A stretch of 64,000 nucleotides of DNA from Lysobacter enzymogenes. GTDB taxonomy: Bacteria; Pseudomonadota; Gammaproteobacteria; Xanthomonadales; Xanthomonadaceae. A program made the translations under genes and the position numbers. Each line of letters begins with the position of its first letter. Position 1 is the first letter of the stretch. The notes beneath the pieces are model-generated. The model was given only the letters and a program-made list of their open reading frames with translations, ran no database searches and was not told the origin of the DNA. Location of the stretch: contig NZ_CP067395.1 of assembly GCF_017355525.1 (NCBI RefSeq), positions 372,001 through 436,000 of the forward strand, read 5' to 3'. Shown one piece after another: positions 34,791-45,123 of the stretch.

Positions 34791-35804
34791 TCAGGCGGCG
34801 GGCCCGGCCGGTTTTTCGTCCGTTTCCTTCGCCGGAGCGTCCGGCGCCGACAGCGCCTCGCGCGCCTTGCGCCACCACCCGCCGGCGACATCGCCGGCCT
34901 GGCCCACGCCTTTTTGCAGCGATTCGCCCATCGGCTTGAGCGCCTGTTCGTCGGCGAAACGGGTCGCCGCGCGCATCGCTTCGGGGCCGTGCGCCTGCAC
35001 CGCGTCCCAGGCCAGCGCGGTCAGCAGGCGCGGCATGAACGCGAACGAATCCACGTCGCCGCCCTTGGCTTCGACCTGGGCGGTGAAGCCGGCCAGTTCC
35101 TTGCGCAGGTCCGCCGGCACGCTCGGGTCTTCGCTGATCCGCTTGAGCGCGATCAGCGCGTCGCGCGGACGGCCTTCCTGCACCGCCACGCCGGCTGCGG
35201 CGATCTTGCCGAGCCACGGCGCGCGCAGCATCTGGCCGAGCGCGTCGGCGTGGATCTGGGCGCGGTCCCAGCGTTTCTCGCTGACCGCCAGGTAGCCCAG
35301 GCCCAGGTGCAGGGCCAGCATCTGTCCGGCCGGGCCTTTTTCGAAGGTCGTATCGCCTTGCGCGCTCCAGACTTTTTCGCTTTCGGCCTGGGCCAGTTGC
35401 GGCCACTGCAGGCGCTGGAACGCGACCGAGCGCAGCGACGCGGCGGCGAGGTCGTCGAACGCGGCGCAGTCCTGCGCCTCGACGATGTCGGTTTCGGCCA
35501 CGGCGATGGTGGTCTTGTCGGCGCCGAGCGCGCCGTAGGCCAGCAGCAGATGGGCGATGCACAGGTCGGCGGGGCCGAGCTTGGGCAGGTCGGACGGCGC
35601 CATGCCGGCCTTGCCGCTGAGTTGCGCGCCGAAGCGGTACGCCTCCAGCGCGGCCGGCAGGCCGTTTTCGGAGACGCGGCGGTAATTGGCGTAGGTCAGG
35701 CCGTCGCGCAGGTCGGCGAGTTGTTCGGTTTCGCTTTTGGCGCCGCAGGCGGTCAAGGCGAGGGCGAGCGCGGCGAGGGCGAAGCGGCGTCCGATGCGGG
35801 TCAT
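34791..35804 (-). CDS. putative lipoprotein with helical (TPR-like) repeats
   Basis: The 337-residue product starts with a lipoprotein signal (LALALTAC, Cys20). The mature part is almost wholly helical: LLLAYGALGADKTTIAVAETDIVEA, LALHLGLGYLAVSEKRWDRAQIHADALGQML and ALIALKRISEDPSVPADLRKEL are TPR-like pairs. The C-terminal ~30 residues are charged and Pro/Ala-rich. No defined family recognised. Two cysteines after the lipid anchor (DLCIAH, QDCAAF) could form a disulfide. It is 127 bp upstream of the psd gene's 3' end, with a REPIN between them. Confidence 0.7.
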   Translation of the reverse strand: MTRIGRRFALAALALALTACGAKSETEQLADLRDGLTYANYRRVSENGLPAALEAYRFGAQLSGKAGMAPSDLPKLGPADLCIAHLLLAYGALGADKTTIAVAETDIVEAQDCAAFDDLAAASLRSVAFQRLQWPQLAQAESEKVWSAQGDTTFEKGPAGQMLALHLGLGYLAVSEKRWDRAQIHADALGQMLRAPWLGKIAAAGVAVQEGRPRDALIALKRISEDPSVPADLRKELAGFTAQVEAKGGDVDSFAFMPRLLTALAWDAVQAHGPEAMRAATRFADEQALKPMGESLQKGVGQAGDVAGGWWRKAREALSAPDAPAKETDEKPAGPAA

Positions 35805-35836
35805 GCGTGTCCCCTCCGTGGGGTTTCGTGATCTAC

Positions 35837-35923
35837 CTGTAGGAGCGGCGCGAGCCGCGACCGCGACACCACGCTTGCGACGTAGGTGTGGTGTCGCGGT
35901 CGCGGCTCGCGCCGCTCCTACAG
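35837..35923. repeat. perfect 36-bp inverted repeat (REPIN)
   Basis: 35837-35872 and 35888-35923 are exact reverse complements with a 15-nt loop; the outer portion is the GTAGGAGCGGCGCGAGCCGC repeat. It lies 7 bp beyond the stop codon of psd, so it forms the 3' end of that transcript. Confidence 0.92.
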
Positions 35924-35930
35924 GGAGTTT

Positions 35931-36779
35931 TCAGCGGGTACGGCGGGCCAAGGGCTGACCCAGGCGCACCGCAGTCTCGGCCTGCAACGCGGCGTCCAGC
36001 GTCGCCACGCCCGGCGGCAGCAGCACGATCACGGTCGAGCCGTAATTGAACCGGGCCATTTCCTCGAAGCGCTTGAGGGTGATGCCCTTGCCGCGATAGT
36101 CCTTGGTGGTGACGCGGTCGCCGTAGGCGGGGATCTCGACGCCGCTCCACACCGTTTCCACGCCCGAGACCAGCAGCGCGCCGACCATGACCAGCGCCAT
36201 CGGCCCGAACTCGGTGTCGAAGTGGCAGACCAGGCGCTCGTTGCGCGCGAACAGGCGCGGCACGTTGCGCACCGCGTCGGGGCCGACGCTGAAAAGCCGG
36301 CCCGGCACGTGCACGGTTTCGCGCAGGGTGCCGGTCCACGGCATGTGCACGCGATGGTAGTCGCGCGGCGACAGGTACACGGTGGCGTAGTCGCCGTCGC
36401 GGAACGGCGCGGCCGCGGCTTCGTCGCCGCCGAGCAGTTCCAGCGCGGTGAACGAGCGGCCCTTGGCCTGGAAGATCTCGCCGGCGCGGATCGGCCCGCA
36501 CTGGCTGATGCGGCCGTCGGCCGGCATCACCAGGGTGCGCGCGTCGCCTTCGGCGCGGCGCGCGCCGGGCTTGAGCGCGCGGGTGAAGAAGGCGTTGAAG
36601 GTCGGGTAGGCGCGCGGATCCGGATTGGCCGCCTCGTTGAGGTCGACGCCGAACTTCTCGGTGACCGTGTCGATCAGCCAGCGGCTGACCCGCGGGTCGT
36701 CGGAATAGGCCAGCATGCGCGCCAGGCCCGACAGGAAGCGGTGCGGCAGGACGTAGGTCAGGGTGGTGACGAGGCTCAC
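35931..36779 (-). CDS. psd: phosphatidylserine decarboxylase proenzyme
   Basis: A 282-residue enzyme that converts phosphatidylserine to phosphatidylethanolamine at the inner membrane. The self-cleavage site is G247-S248-T249 in [14 protein letters not shown], where Ser248 becomes the pyruvoyl group of the alpha chain. Asp88 (PADGR) and His142/His145 (YHRVH) are the expected processing and catalytic residues. The length matches the proteobacterial family. The start is a GTG at 36779, whose bases overlap the stop codon of the SCO gene (GTGA); the frame continues upstream only as antisense sequence. The two genes are translationally coupled. Confidence 0.93.
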   Translation of the reverse strand: MSLVTTLTYVLPHRFLSGLARMLAYSDDPRVSRWLIDTVTEKFGVDLNEAANPDPRAYPTFNAFFTRALKPGARRAEGDARTLVMPADGRISQCGPIRAGEIFQAKGRSFTALELLGGDEAAAAPFRDGDYATVYLSPRDYHRVHMPWTGTLRETVHVPGRLFSVGPDAVRNVPRLFARNERLVCHFDTEFGPMALVMVGALLVSGVETVWSGVEIPAYGDRVTTKDYRGKGITLKRFEEMARFNYGSTVIVLLPPGVATLDAALQAETAVRLGQPLARRTR

Positions 36780-37420
36780 GGCGCGGCCTCCGTCAGCGCG
36801 GCCATGTCGCGCGCGATCACGTTCGGATCGAACGGCGGCCGCACTAGGCCGGCCATGCGCCCCTGCGGGTCGAGCACGGCCATGCTGGCGCTGTGGTCCA
36901 TCGTGTACTGGTCGGCCGGCGCGCCGGGCGGGGCCGGGACCTTGGCGAACACCATGCTCAGCGACTTGGCGAAGTTCTCCAACGCCGGCACGTCGGCGGT
37001 CGCGGCCAGGGTGTCCTTGTGGAAGCCGTGGGCGTACTCGCCGATCTTGTCGGGCGAATCGCGCTCGGGGTCGACCGAGACGAACAGCACCCGCGGGCGG
37101 GTCGATTCGGGGATCGCTTCCCAGGCCTTCTGCGCCACCGACATCTGCGCCAGCGTGGTCGGGCACACGTCCGGGCAGTGGGTGAAGCCGAGGAAGACCA
37201 GGGTCCAGTGGCCCTTGAGCTCGCCGGAAATCAGCTGGGTGCCGTCGGACTGGCGCAGCGAGAACGCGGGCAGGGTGCGCGGCGGGTCGAACAGGCGCAC
37301 CGCCTGCGTTTGCGGCAGGTGCGAGCGCTTGACGCTGCCGAAGTATTTCTGCGCGGCCCACAGGCCCAGCGCGGCGGCCAGCGCGGCCACCAGGACGATG
37401 GCGGTAGTGCGGTTGAACAT
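36776..37420 (-). CDS. SCO1/SenC-family copper chaperone
   Basis: A 214-residue membrane-anchored thioredoxin-fold protein: one N-terminal helix (6-24) followed by the SCO domain. The copper ligands are Cys82 and Cys86 in [10 protein letters not shown] and His176 in YTMDHSASM. It delivers copper to the Cu-A site of cytochrome c oxidase and may protect against redox stress. The ATG at 37420 gives the standard membrane anchor; an upstream in-frame ATG at 37621 would place translated heptamer repeats before it and is rejected. Co-transcribed with psd, with a 4-bp overlap. Confidence 0.92.
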   Translation of the reverse strand: MFNRTTAIVLVAALAAALGLWAAQKYFGSVKRSHLPQTQAVRLFDPPRTLPAFSLRQSDGTQLISGELKGHWTLVFLGFTHCPDVCPTTLAQMSVAQKAWEAIPESTRPRVLFVSVDPERDSPDKIGEYAHGFHKDTLAATADVPALENFAKSLSMVFAKVPAPPGAPADQYTMDHSASMAVLDPQGRMAGLVRPPFDPNVIARDMAALTEAAP

Positions 37421-37452
37421 GGCGGTTCCAGCGTGAATGCCTGGCCATGATA

Positions 37453-37616
37453 GGGGATTCGGGATTGGAGATTCGGGATCGGCAAAGGCGGGCGGCGGGA
37501 GGGGGAGGGCTAGCCGGGCCGCCGGGCCGCCGATCCCCGAATCCCGAATCCCGAATCCCGAATCCCGAATCCCGAATCCCGAATCCCGAATCCCGAATCC
37601 CGAATCCCGAATCCCG
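37453..37616. repeat. inverted heptamer array with 11 tandem AATCCCG units
   Basis: 37540-37616 is eleven exact copies of the 7-bp unit AATCCCG. On the other side (37453-37480) about four imperfect units of the complement (GGGATTC, GGGATTG) lead into GGCAAAGGCGG. The array lies between the divergent SCO and prmB genes and ends 43 bp before the prmB start. Similar but shorter structures occur at 41366-41458 and 46631-46752. Confidence 0.92.
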
Positions 37617-37659
37617 AACAAAAGCTATACTGCGCCCCTTGTTACGCCCTGGACCCGCC

Positions 37660-38589
37660 GTGCCCGCTTCCGTTTCCTTCGAACAGCTGACCCTCGTCGA
37701 CCTGATCCGCTACGGGGCCAGCCGCTTCAACGCGGCCGGGCTGAGCTTCGGCCACAGCTACGACAACGCCCTGGACGAAGCCACCCAGCTGGTGCTGCAC
37801 GCGCTGCACCTGCCGCACGACCTGAGCCCGGTGTACGGCCAGGGCCGGGTCACCGGCGACGAGAAGGACGCCGTGCTGGCGCTGTTCCAGCGCCGCATCG
37901 ACGAGCGCATCCCGGCCGCCTACCTGACCGGCGAGGCCTGGTTCGCCGGCCTGAGCTTCAAGAGCGATGCGCGCGCCCTGGTGCCGCGCTCGCCGATCGC
38001 CGAGCTGATCGAAGCCGGCTTCGAGCCCTGGCTCGGCGGCCGCGAAGTGCGCCGCGCCCTCGACCTGTGCACCGGTTCGGGCTGCATCGCCATCGCCACC
38101 GGCCACTACCACCCCGACTGGGAAGTGATCGGCGCCGACATCAACGACCAGGCGCTGTCGCTGGCCGCCGAAAACAAGCAGCGCCTGCTCGCCGACAACG
38201 TCGAGCTGCGCAAGTCCGACCTGTTCCAGGGCCTGCAGGGCGAGGTGTTCGACCTGATCGTCACCAACCCGCCTTACGTGACCGACGACGAGACCGACGC
38301 GCTGCCGAAGGAATACTCGTTCGAGCCGGAACTCGGCCTGCGCGCCGGGCACGACGGCCTGGACCTGGCGCTGAAGATCCTGCGCGACGCGCCGGACCAC
38401 CTCAGCGAAGACGGCCTGCTGATCTGCGAAGTCGGCGAAGCCGAGCGCGCGCTCGGCGAACTGCTGCCGCAGCTGCCGCTGGCCTGGGTCGAATTCAAGG
38501 TCGGCCAGATGGGCATCTTCGTGGTCGAGCGCCACGATCTGGTCGAACACCGCGACGCGATCAAACGGCTCGCCGACGCGCGAGCCTGA
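37660..38589 (+). CDS. prmB: 50S ribosomal protein L3 glutamine methyltransferase PrmB
   Basis: The 309-residue protein has the PrmB/HemK layout. An N-terminal helical substrate domain ([35 protein letters not shown]) is followed by a SAM-dependent methyltransferase fold with [13 protein letters not shown] (motif I) and the glutamine-binding motif VTNPPYV. The [11 protein letters not shown] segment separates PrmB from release-factor methyltransferase PrmC. It methylates glutamine 150 of ribosomal protein L3 in E. coli. The start is the GTG at 37660, the only plausible start after the heptamer array; a TTG at 37640 is the alternative. Confidence 0.92.
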   Translation: MPASVSFEQLTLVDLIRYGASRFNAAGLSFGHSYDNALDEATQLVLHALHLPHDLSPVYGQGRVTGDEKDAVLALFQRRIDERIPAAYLTGEAWFAGLSFKSDARALVPRSPIAELIEAGFEPWLGGREVRRALDLCTGSGCIAIATGHYHPDWEVIGADINDQALSLAAENKQRLLADNVELRKSDLFQGLQGEVFDLIVTNPPYVTDDETDALPKEYSFEPELGLRAGHDGLDLALKILRDAPDHLSEDGLLICEVGEAERALGELLPQLPLAWVEFKVGQMGIFVVERHDLVEHRDAIKRLADARA

Positions 38590-38912
38590 TCGAGCCGCTT
38601 CTCATCGAGCCGTTTCTCAAGATCACGCGCGTCGGCGGCTGGTAGCGCGGGGCACGAGCCTCGCGCGGCGCCGCAAGCGACGCTGACTGCACAGCATCGC
38701 CGGCGCGGACCGGCCGGAACTCGTAAGCGCCCCGCGGCGTTTGCGCGACTTCATCGCAATCGCCTGCGGACTCTTTGGAGGTCGTCGCAGGGTTGCGCGC
38801 GCCTTCGTTACAGCGGAAACCGGAGCGGTCGGCTATGGTGGCCGGAGCGGTGCGCGCGGAAGGTCGGCGTGGTCGCTGTTTGCGATTTCGGTGCTGCTTG
38901 CCTTCACCCCAG

Positions 38913-39070
38913 CCCTCTCCCGCAAGCGGGAGAGGGAGCAGGGTGGCCTGGACGGGCGACATTCGACCGATTACGCAAATTCACTGCCGCAAGCCGTGTC
39001 GCTGCAGGCTCAAGCCGCCCTGGCCGAAGGACTCCCTCTCCCGCTTGCGGGAGAGGGTTGGGGTGAGGGC
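38913..39070. repeat. two CCCTCTCCCGC palindromes in inverted arrangement
   Basis: 38913-38936 (CCCTCTCCCGC-AA-GCGGGAGAGGG) and 39034-39057 (same stem with TT loop, followed by TTGGGGTGAGGGC) face each other across about 100 bp. They occupy the middle of the 671-bp gap between prmB and aroC. No gene is supported in the gap; the part from 39071 to 39260 includes the aroC leader. Confidence 0.85.
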
Positions 39071-39260
39071 GGCCGGCAGCGTTCTAAGCCACCGCCATCC
39101 GATCATTTCCGCCCGCCACAACCGCGCCGTACCATCGATCCGCCCTGCTGCGGCCGCGCGAACCGCGACCCGCAGCGACGACGAACCGCTTCATCCACAC
39201 CACACCCATCCCCGCGATCATCGCCAACGTTCCACCCGGCACCCACCAGGATCCCCCGCA

Positions 39261-40388
39261 GTGGCCAGCAACAGCTTCGGAACCCTCCTCACCGTCACCA
39301 CCTTCGGCGAAAGCCACGGCCCGGCCATCGGCTGCGTCGTCGACGGCTGCCCGCCGGGCCTGGAACTGGCGCCGGAGGAGTTCCGCCACGACCTCGACCG
39401 CCGCGCCACCGGCCGCAGCCGCCACACCTCGCAGCGGCGCGAAACCGACGACCTGGAAATCCTCAGCGGCGTCTACCAGGGCCGCACCACCGGCACCCCG
39501 ATCGCGCTGCTGATCCGCAACACCGACGCGCGCAGCAAGGACTACGGCAACATCGTCGAACAGTTCCGCCCCGGCCACGCCGATTACAGCTATTGGCAGA
39601 AGTACGGCCATCGCGATCCGCGCGGCGGCGGCCGCTCCTCGGCGCGCGAAACCACCATGCGCGTGGCCGCCGGCGTCATCGCCAAGAAGTGGCTGGCGCA
39701 GCGTTACGGCGTGGCCGTGCGCGGTTTCATGAGCCAGATCGGCGAGATCGTGCCGGCCGGCTTCGACCTCGACGCGGTCGAGGGCAACGCGTTCTTCTGG
39801 CCGCACGCGGCCCAGGTCGAGGAACTGGAGCGCTACATGGACGCGCTGCGCAAGTCCGGCGATTCGGTCGGCGCGCGCGTCGACGTGATCGCCGACGGCG
39901 TGCCGCCGGGCTGGGGCGAGCCGATCTACGGCAAGCTCGACGGCGAACTGGCCGCGGCGCTGATGAGCATCAACGCGGTCAAGGGCGTGGAGATCGGCGA
40001 CGGCTTCGCCAGCGTCGCCCAGCGCGGCACCCAGCACCGCGACGAACTGCTGCCGGCGGGCTTCGCCAGCAACCATGCCGGCGGCATCCTCGGCGGCATC
40101 AGCACCGGCCAGCGCCTGCGCTGTTCGGCCGCGTTCAAGCCGACTTCGAGCCTGCGCCTGCCGGGCCGCAGCCTGGACGTGCACGGCAACGAAGTCGAAG
40201 TGGTCACCATCGGCCGCCACGACCCCTGCGTGGGCATGCGCGCGACCCCGATCTGCGAGGCGATGGTCGCGCTGGTGCTGATGGACCAGGCGCTGCGCCA
40301 TCGCGCGCAGTGCGGCGACGTCGGCACGATCACGCCGCGGATTCCGGCGCAGGCCGGCTTCGACGATGCGGGCGCCGGCGATGTCTGA
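39261..40388 (+). CDS. aroC: chorismate synthase
   Basis: This 375-residue enzyme makes chorismate from 5-enolpyruvylshikimate-3-phosphate using reduced FMN, the last common step to Trp, Phe, Tyr and folate. Conserved segments are present: [19 protein letters not shown] (residues ~15-33), the [17 protein letters not shown] motif near the C-terminus and [14 protein letters not shown]. The start is a GTG at 39261 (V-A-S-N-S-F-G); an AGGA lies about 12 bp upstream. The next gene overlaps the 3' end by 8 bp. The length matches the family (~360). Confidence 0.95.
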   Translation: MASNSFGTLLTVTTFGESHGPAIGCVVDGCPPGLELAPEEFRHDLDRRATGRSRHTSQRRETDDLEILSGVYQGRTTGTPIALLIRNTDARSKDYGNIVEQFRPGHADYSYWQKYGHRDPRGGGRSSARETTMRVAAGVIAKKWLAQRYGVAVRGFMSQIGEIVPAGFDLDAVEGNAFFWPHAAQVEELERYMDALRKSGDSVGARVDVIADGVPPGWGEPIYGKLDGELAAALMSINAVKGVEIGDGFASVAQRGTQHRDELLPAGFASNHAGGILGGISTGQRLRCSAAFKPTSSLRLPGRSLDVHGNEVEVVTIGRHDPCVGMRATPICEAMVALVLMDQALRHRAQCGDVGTITPRIPAQAGFDDAGAGDV

Positions 40389-41373
40389 GCGCCCGCGCGT
40401 CTGGGTCTCGCAGCCGCTGTTCGCCGACATCGTCGCGCGGCTGGGCGAGCACTTCGAGGTCGAAACCACCGACGCGGTCACCCAGCACGCGCCCGAGGCC
40501 GCCAACGCGATCCTGCGCCGCATGGACGGCGCGCTGGTGACCCTCAACGACCCGGTCGGCGCGGCGCAGATCGCCGGCGCGCCGCGCCTGCGCGCGATCG
40601 CCAACGTCGGCGTCGGCTACAACAACCTCGATCTGGCCGCGCTCAGCGCCGCCGGCATCCTCGCCAGCAACACCCCCGACGTGCTGACCGAGACCACCGC
40701 CGATTTCGGCTTCGCCCTGATGATGGCGACCGCGCGCCGCATCGGCGAGGCCGAGCGCTGGCTGCGCGAGGGCCACTGGCAGCGCTGGAGCTTCGACAGC
40801 CTGCTCGGCGCCGACGTGCACGGCGCGACCCTCGGCATCCTCGGCATGGGCCGGATCGGCCAGGCCATCGCGCGTCGCGCGACCGGCTTCGGCATGCGCA
40901 CGCTGTACCACAACCGCAGCCGCTTGCCGGAAGCGGTGGAAGCCGAGTGCAAGGCGCAGTACGTCGGGTTCGACGAACTGCTGGCGCGCGCCGATCACCT
41001 GATCCTGGTGCTGCCGTATTCGCCGCAATCGCATCGTCTGATCGACGCGGCCGCACTGGCGAAGATGCGGCCGCACGCGACCCTGACCAACATCGCCCGC
41101 GGCGGCATCGTCGACGAGGACGCGCTGTGCGACGCGCTGGAGCAAGACCGCCTCGGCGCCGCCGGCCTCGACGTGTACGAAGGCGAGCCGCGGCTCAATC
41201 CGCGCCTGCTGCAGCAGCGCCGCGTGGTGCTGACCCCGCACATCGCCAGCGGCAGCTTGGCCACGCGCCGGGCGATGGTCGCGCTGGCGGTCGACAACCT
41301 GATCGCCGCGCTCGGCTTCGGCCCGCGCGCGGGCGATCCGCCGAGCCCGCTCAATGCCGTTGTTCGGGATTAG
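40381..41373 (+). CDS. D-isomer-specific 2-hydroxyacid dehydrogenase (glyoxylate/hydroxypyruvate reductase-like)
   Basis: A 330-residue NAD(P)-dependent dehydrogenase. Features seen: [21 protein letters not shown] (substrate-binding), the Rossmann motif [30 protein letters not shown] with the catalytic Arg, and GLDVYEGEP followed by TPHIASGS with the catalytic His. The sequence is closest to D-glycerate/glyoxylate dehydrogenases; serine-pathway or detoxification use is inferred. It starts at the ATG at 40381, overlapping aroC by 8 bp, so it is translationally coupled. Its stop codon TAG is contributed by the first heptamer (GGGATTA) of the following repeat array. Confidence 0.88.
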   Translation: MSERPRVWVSQPLFADIVARLGEHFEVETTDAVTQHAPEAANAILRRMDGALVTLNDPVGAAQIAGAPRLRAIANVGVGYNNLDLAALSAAGILASNTPDVLTETTADFGFALMMATARRIGEAERWLREGHWQRWSFDSLLGADVHGATLGILGMGRIGQAIARRATGFGMRTLYHNRSRLPEAVEAECKAQYVGFDELLARADHLILVLPYSPQSHRLIDAAALAKMRPHATLTNIARGGIVDEDALCDALEQDRLGAAGLDVYEGEPRLNPRLLQQRRVVLTPHIASGSLATRRAMVALAVDNLIAALGFGPRAGDPPSPLNAVVRD

Positions 41374-41458
41374 GGATTAGGGATTAGGGATTCAAAGCGA
41401 AGGGTCGGCGGCGACGCAGCCGCCTTGCGAATCCCGAATCCCCAATCCCGAATCCCCG
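41366..41458. repeat. inverted heptamer array
   Basis: Four GGGATTA/C units (41366-41392) and four AATCCCG/C units (41430-41457) face each other across about 37 bp. The first unit overlaps the end of the dehydrogenase gene. The array lies between that gene and asd; no further feature is seen between 41458 and 41530 beyond the asd leader. Confidence 0.88.
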
Positions 41459-41530
41459 CTTCACCGCTTCACCGCTCCACCCGCCGGAAATGGGTCCGGC
41501 GGTCCCCACAAGCCAGGTAACTCAGAACAG

Positions 41531-42553
41531 ATGAACGCCAAGACGTCCTGCAATGTCGCCGTAGTCGGTGCCACCGGCGCGGTCGGTGAAACCATGTTGA
41601 AGGTGCTGGCCGAGCGCAAATTCCCGATCGGCAAACTGCACCTGCTGGCGAGCGAGCGTTCGGCGGGCGAGAAAATCGAGTTCGAAGGCCAGACCCTGGT
41701 GGTCGAAGACCTGGCCAAATTCGACCCGCGCGGCGTCGACATCGCCCTGTTCTCGGCCGGCGGCTCGGTGTCGAAGGAATACGCGCCGAAGTTCGCCGCC
41801 GCCGGCGCGGTGGTGATCGACAACTCCTCGGCCTTCCGCTACCAGGACGACGTGCCGCTGGTGGTCAGCGAGGTCAATCCCGACGCGCTGAAGAACCGTC
41901 CGCTCGGCATCGTCGCCAACCCGAACTGCTCGACCATGCAGCTGATGGTCGCGCTGGCGCCGATCCACCGCAAAGCCAAGCTCGAACGCATCAACATCGC
42001 CACCTACCAGTCGGTGTCGGGCACCGGCAAGCGGGCGATGGAGGAACTGGGCCGGCAGACCGCGGCGCTGCTGAGCTTCCAGCAGGCCGAGCCCGAGATC
42101 TACCCGGTGCAGATCGCCTTCAACGTGATCCCGCACGGCGGCGACTTCACCGACAACGGCTACACCACCGAGGAAATGAAGCTGGTCTGGGAGACCCGCA
42201 AGATCCTCGGCGACGACAGCATCGGGGTGAACGCGACCGTGGTGCGGGTGCCGGTGTTCTACGGCCACTCCGAGGCGGTGCACATCGAGACCCGCGACAA
42301 GCTCTCCGCGGTCGAGGCGCGCGCGCTGCTGGAAAAGGCGCCGGGGCTGGTGGTGGTCGACGAGGCCAAGGGCGGCGGCTACCCGACCCCGGTGACCCAC
42401 GCCTCGGGCGAGGACCCGGTGTTCGTCGGCCGCATCCGCGACGACATCTCGCATCCGCGCGGGCTGTCGCTGTGGGTGGTCGCCGACAACATCCGCAAGG
42501 GCGCGGCGACCAATGCGGTGCAGCTGGCCGAGCTGGTGTGGAACGAGCGCTGA
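41531..42553 (+). CDS. asd: aspartate-semialdehyde dehydrogenase
   Basis: A 340-residue enzyme that reduces beta-aspartyl phosphate to aspartate semialdehyde for lysine/diaminopimelate, threonine and methionine synthesis. The N-terminal Rossmann start VAVVGATGAVGETMLKVL (residues ~7-24) binds NADPH, and catalytic Cys133 sits in GIVANPNCSTMQL. The C-terminal SLWVVADNIRKGAATNAVQLAE is family-typical. It matches the shorter (non-E. coli-type) Asd class common in Xanthomonadaceae. The gene ends with a strong intrinsic terminator 20 bp after the stop codon. Confidence 0.95.
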   Translation: MNAKTSCNVAVVGATGAVGETMLKVLAERKFPIGKLHLLASERSAGEKIEFEGQTLVVEDLAKFDPRGVDIALFSAGGSVSKEYAPKFAAAGAVVIDNSSAFRYQDDVPLVVSEVNPDALKNRPLGIVANPNCSTMQLMVALAPIHRKAKLERINIATYQSVSGTGKRAMEELGRQTAALLSFQQAEPEIYPVQIAFNVIPHGGDFTDNGYTTEEMKLVWETRKILGDDSIGVNATVVRVPVFYGHSEAVHIETRDKLSAVEARALLEKAPGLVVVDEAKGGGYPTPVTHASGEDPVFVGRIRDDISHPRGLSLWVVADNIRKGAATNAVQLAELVWNER

Positions 42554-42572
42554 GGCGTTCGTCGGAGACATG

Positions 42573-42601
42573 AAATCGGGCCCTGCGGGGCCCGATTTTT
42601 T
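42573..42601 (+). terminator. intrinsic terminator of asd
   Basis: The stem AATCGGGCCC / GGGCCCGATT with loop TGCG is followed by TTTT, 20 bp after the asd stop codon. This is the clearest intrinsic terminator in the window. The space from 42602 to 42811 contains the fimV promoter region. Confidence 0.93.
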
Positions 42602-42811
42602 GTGCGCGGCGCGGCCCTGCCGGATCGCTTGGGTTTTTCTGGCGGGGCCTGAAGGCACTCCCGCGACAGCCAGGGCCCAGCCGGCCGGCCATCGGCACGG
42701 GCGGCTTCCCCACCGCCAGTCAACGGCTTAGGATGAAAACTTAACGAACGCGTTGCACATTCAGCCCGTACACCTTTAGAGTCGCCGCCTGACTTCGGAT
42801 TGGGACCGCTC

Positions 42812-45097
42812 GTGAGATCAGGTTTCGCACGCTCCGCTTTGGGCCTGGCGCTGGCATTGGCCAGCGGAGCGGCCTGCGCGTTGGGTCTGGGCCAGATCGA
42901 GGTCAAATCGCGCGCCGGCCAGCCGCTGCTGGCGGAGATTCCGGTCATCGCCAGCGGGCCGGAAGAACTGGCCCAGCTGCGCGCCGGCCTGGCCTCGCCG
43001 GAGACCTTCCAGCGCATCGGCCTGGAGCCGCCGCAGGGCATCGTCACCGACCTGCGCTTCACCCTGGCGGTGGACCGCGCCGGCAAGCCGGTCATCCGCG
43101 TCACCAGCACCCAGCCGGTGCAGCAGCCGCTGCTGACCTTTTTGATCGAAGTGGACTGGGGCCAGGGCCGCCTGACCCGCGAATACTCGGCCCTGCTCGA
43201 CGCGCCGCGCACCGCCTCGGCGCCGATGCAGCCGCCGATCCAGGCCGCGACCGGCGCCAATCCGAACACTATCGAACGTCCGCTGGAGGCGCCGCTGCCG
43301 TTCGGCGCGCAGCCGCTGCCGGCCGAGCCGCTGGCGGTCGAGGGCCAAACGCCGGGTTACGACCCGGGCAATCTGGCCCAGGCCCCGGCGTTGCCGCCGG
43401 AGGCCGTCGCGGCCCAGCCCGAGCCGATGCCTCAGCCCGAGGCCGCGCCGGCGCCCGTACCGGCGCAGCGCCCGAACGCCGGCCGCATCGCCCGCGAACC
43501 GCGGCCGCAGCCGGCCGCGAGCGCGCCGAGGATTCCGGCCGACGGCGAAATCACCGTCGCCCAGGGCCAGACCCTGTCCGGCATCGCCGCGCAGATGGGC
43601 GGCGCGCAGAGCCTCAACCAGACCATGATCGCGCTGCTGCGGGCCAATCCCGAGGCCTTCGTCGGCGGCAACATCAACCGCCTGCGCGCCGGCGCCGTGC
43701 TGCGCCGTCCCGGCGGCGGCGAGACCGCCGCGATCGACCCGCGCGAAGCCAACGAACTGGTGCGCGCGCAGATCCAGCAATGGCGGCAGTCGCCGCAACG
43801 CGCGGTGCCGCAGCCGCTGACCGTCGACGCCGACCGCGTCGCCAAGGCGCCGGTCGCGCCGGCCGCGCGCGACGCCGGCCGCGCCAGCGACGCGCGCCTG
43901 GAAATCGTTCCGCCCGGCGCCGAACGCGCGAAGGCCGGGGCACAGTCCGGCATCAGCGCCGGAGGCGAGGGCCAAATGGTGCGAGAACAAGTGCAACAGG
44001 CCAACGAAACCATCGCGGTGCGCGAGCAGGAACTGGCGGACCTCAAGAGCAAGGTCGCCGAACTCGAGAAGCTCAGCACCGACCAGCAGAAGCTGATCGC
44101 GATGAAGGACAGCGAGCTGGCCGCGACCCAGCAGCGTCTGGCCGAGAACCAGGCGCGCGCCGACAGCGGCTCGCCGCTGCCGTGGATCTTCGGCGGCCTC
44201 GGCCTGCTGGCGCTGTTGGCCGGCGGTTGGGTGCTGAGCCGGCGCGAGCCGAAGCGGCCGAATTTCCGCGCCGCCGGCCCCGCGCCGTTCGGCGCGCCGG
44301 AGCCGGCGCCGTTCGCCGCGCCGGCGGAGCCGCCGGTGGATCCGGTCGAAACCCTGCGGCGCAAGCCCGGCGGCGTGGCGGTGGTCGATCCGGTCGCGCA
44401 GTTGCTCGGCCGCGAGCGCGACGAGCCGGCGGCCGACATCGACGACGAAGCCGGGCGCGACGACGCGCCGCGGCATGCGCTGGACGAGCCCGGGTTCGCA
44501 GGCGCCGGGTTCGAGACGCGCCGCGAAGACACTCGTGTCGACGAACCGCGCGCCGATGCGGCGCACGCCGATGCGGCGCATGCCGATTCAACGCATGCCG
44601 ATGATGAACCGGCCGGCGCCGCGTCGAGCGCCGCGCCCGCCGAACCGGCCGTGCCGCCGCAATGGACCGCGCCGGTCAGCGAACCCAAGGCTTCGGCGCG
44701 GGTGCCGACCTGGCATGCGGGCGGCGCGACCCGCACCGCGGGCGGCGATGAGTCGGTGGCAGCGGCTTCGTCGGGCCCGGCGCCGTTCGGCTCGACGGCG
44801 TCTTCGCCGGCGCGGGTCGATCCGGTGCCGGTGGCGCCGGTCGCGGTGCCGCCTGCGGCGGTTCAAGCGCCGGTGGTTGAACGGGCTTCGGCCAAGTCTG
44901 CGGCGGCGGGGCCTTCTGCGGCTTCGGTTGGCCTGGAACGTATCGAACTCGCCCGCGCCTACCTCGACCTCGGCGATGAAGGCAGCGCCCGCCAGTTGCT
45001 CGGCGAAGTGCTGATCAACGGCGACCACGCCGCGCGCCAGCAGGCCGCGCGCCTGCTGCGCGAGCTGGAGGCCGCCGGCGGAGACCGGATCGGCTGA
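42812..45097 (+). CDS. fimV: FimV/HubP-family polar landmark protein
   Basis: The ~761-residue envelope protein has a signal peptide ([14 protein letters not shown]) and the FimV N-terminal domain ([22 protein letters not shown]; residues 20-130). A Pro/Ala linker precedes a LysM-like peptidoglycan-binding domain (~245-305), a coiled-coil (~390-448), a single membrane helix (~455-475) and a long acidic cytoplasmic tail. A TPR-like FimV C-terminal domain ([26 protein letters not shown], ~709-755) ends it. It organises type IV pili and polar proteins. The GTG at 42812 is chosen; a TTG at 42800 is also possible. truA follows after 26 bp. Confidence 0.9.
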   Translation: MRSGFARSALGLALALASGAACALGLGQIEVKSRAGQPLLAEIPVIASGPEELAQLRAGLASPETFQRIGLEPPQGIVTDLRFTLAVDRAGKPVIRVTSTQPVQQPLLTFLIEVDWGQGRLTREYSALLDAPRTASAPMQPPIQAATGANPNTIERPLEAPLPFGAQPLPAEPLAVEGQTPGYDPGNLAQAPALPPEAVAAQPEPMPQPEAAPAPVPAQRPNAGRIAREPRPQPAASAPRIPADGEITVAQGQTLSGIAAQMGGAQSLNQTMIALLRANPEAFVGGNINRLRAGAVLRRPGGGETAAIDPREANELVRAQIQQWRQSPQRAVPQPLTVDADRVAKAPVAPAARDAGRASDARLEIVPPGAERAKAGAQSGISAGGEGQMVREQVQQANETIAVREQELADLKSKVAELEKLSTDQQKLIAMKDSELAATQQRLAENQARADSGSPLPWIFGGLGLLALLAGGWVLSRREPKRPNFRAAGPAPFGAPEPAPFAAPAEPPVDPVETLRRKPGGVAVVDPVAQLLGRERDEPAADIDDEAGRDDAPRHALDEPGFAGAGFETRREDTRVDEPRADAAHADAAHADSTHADDEPAGAASSAAPAEPAVPPQWTAPVSEPKASARVPTWHAGGATRTAGGDESVAAASSGPAPFGSTASSPARVDPVPVAPVAVPPAAVQAPVVERASAKSAAAGPSAASVGLERIELARAYLDLGDEGSARQLLGEVLINGDHAARQQAARLLRELEAAGGDRIG

Positions 45098-45123
45098 GTC
45101 GGGGCAGGGCGGCAGAGCAGGGC

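Noticed and set aside
37540..37616. CRISPR array
   Set aside because: The units are 7 bp with no unique spacers and no cas genes; it is a simple tandem repeat.
36776..37621. Longer SCO protein starting at 37621 with FGIRDSG repeats
   Set aside because: The repeats are the translated heptamer array; the ATG at 37420 gives a normal membrane anchor and family length.
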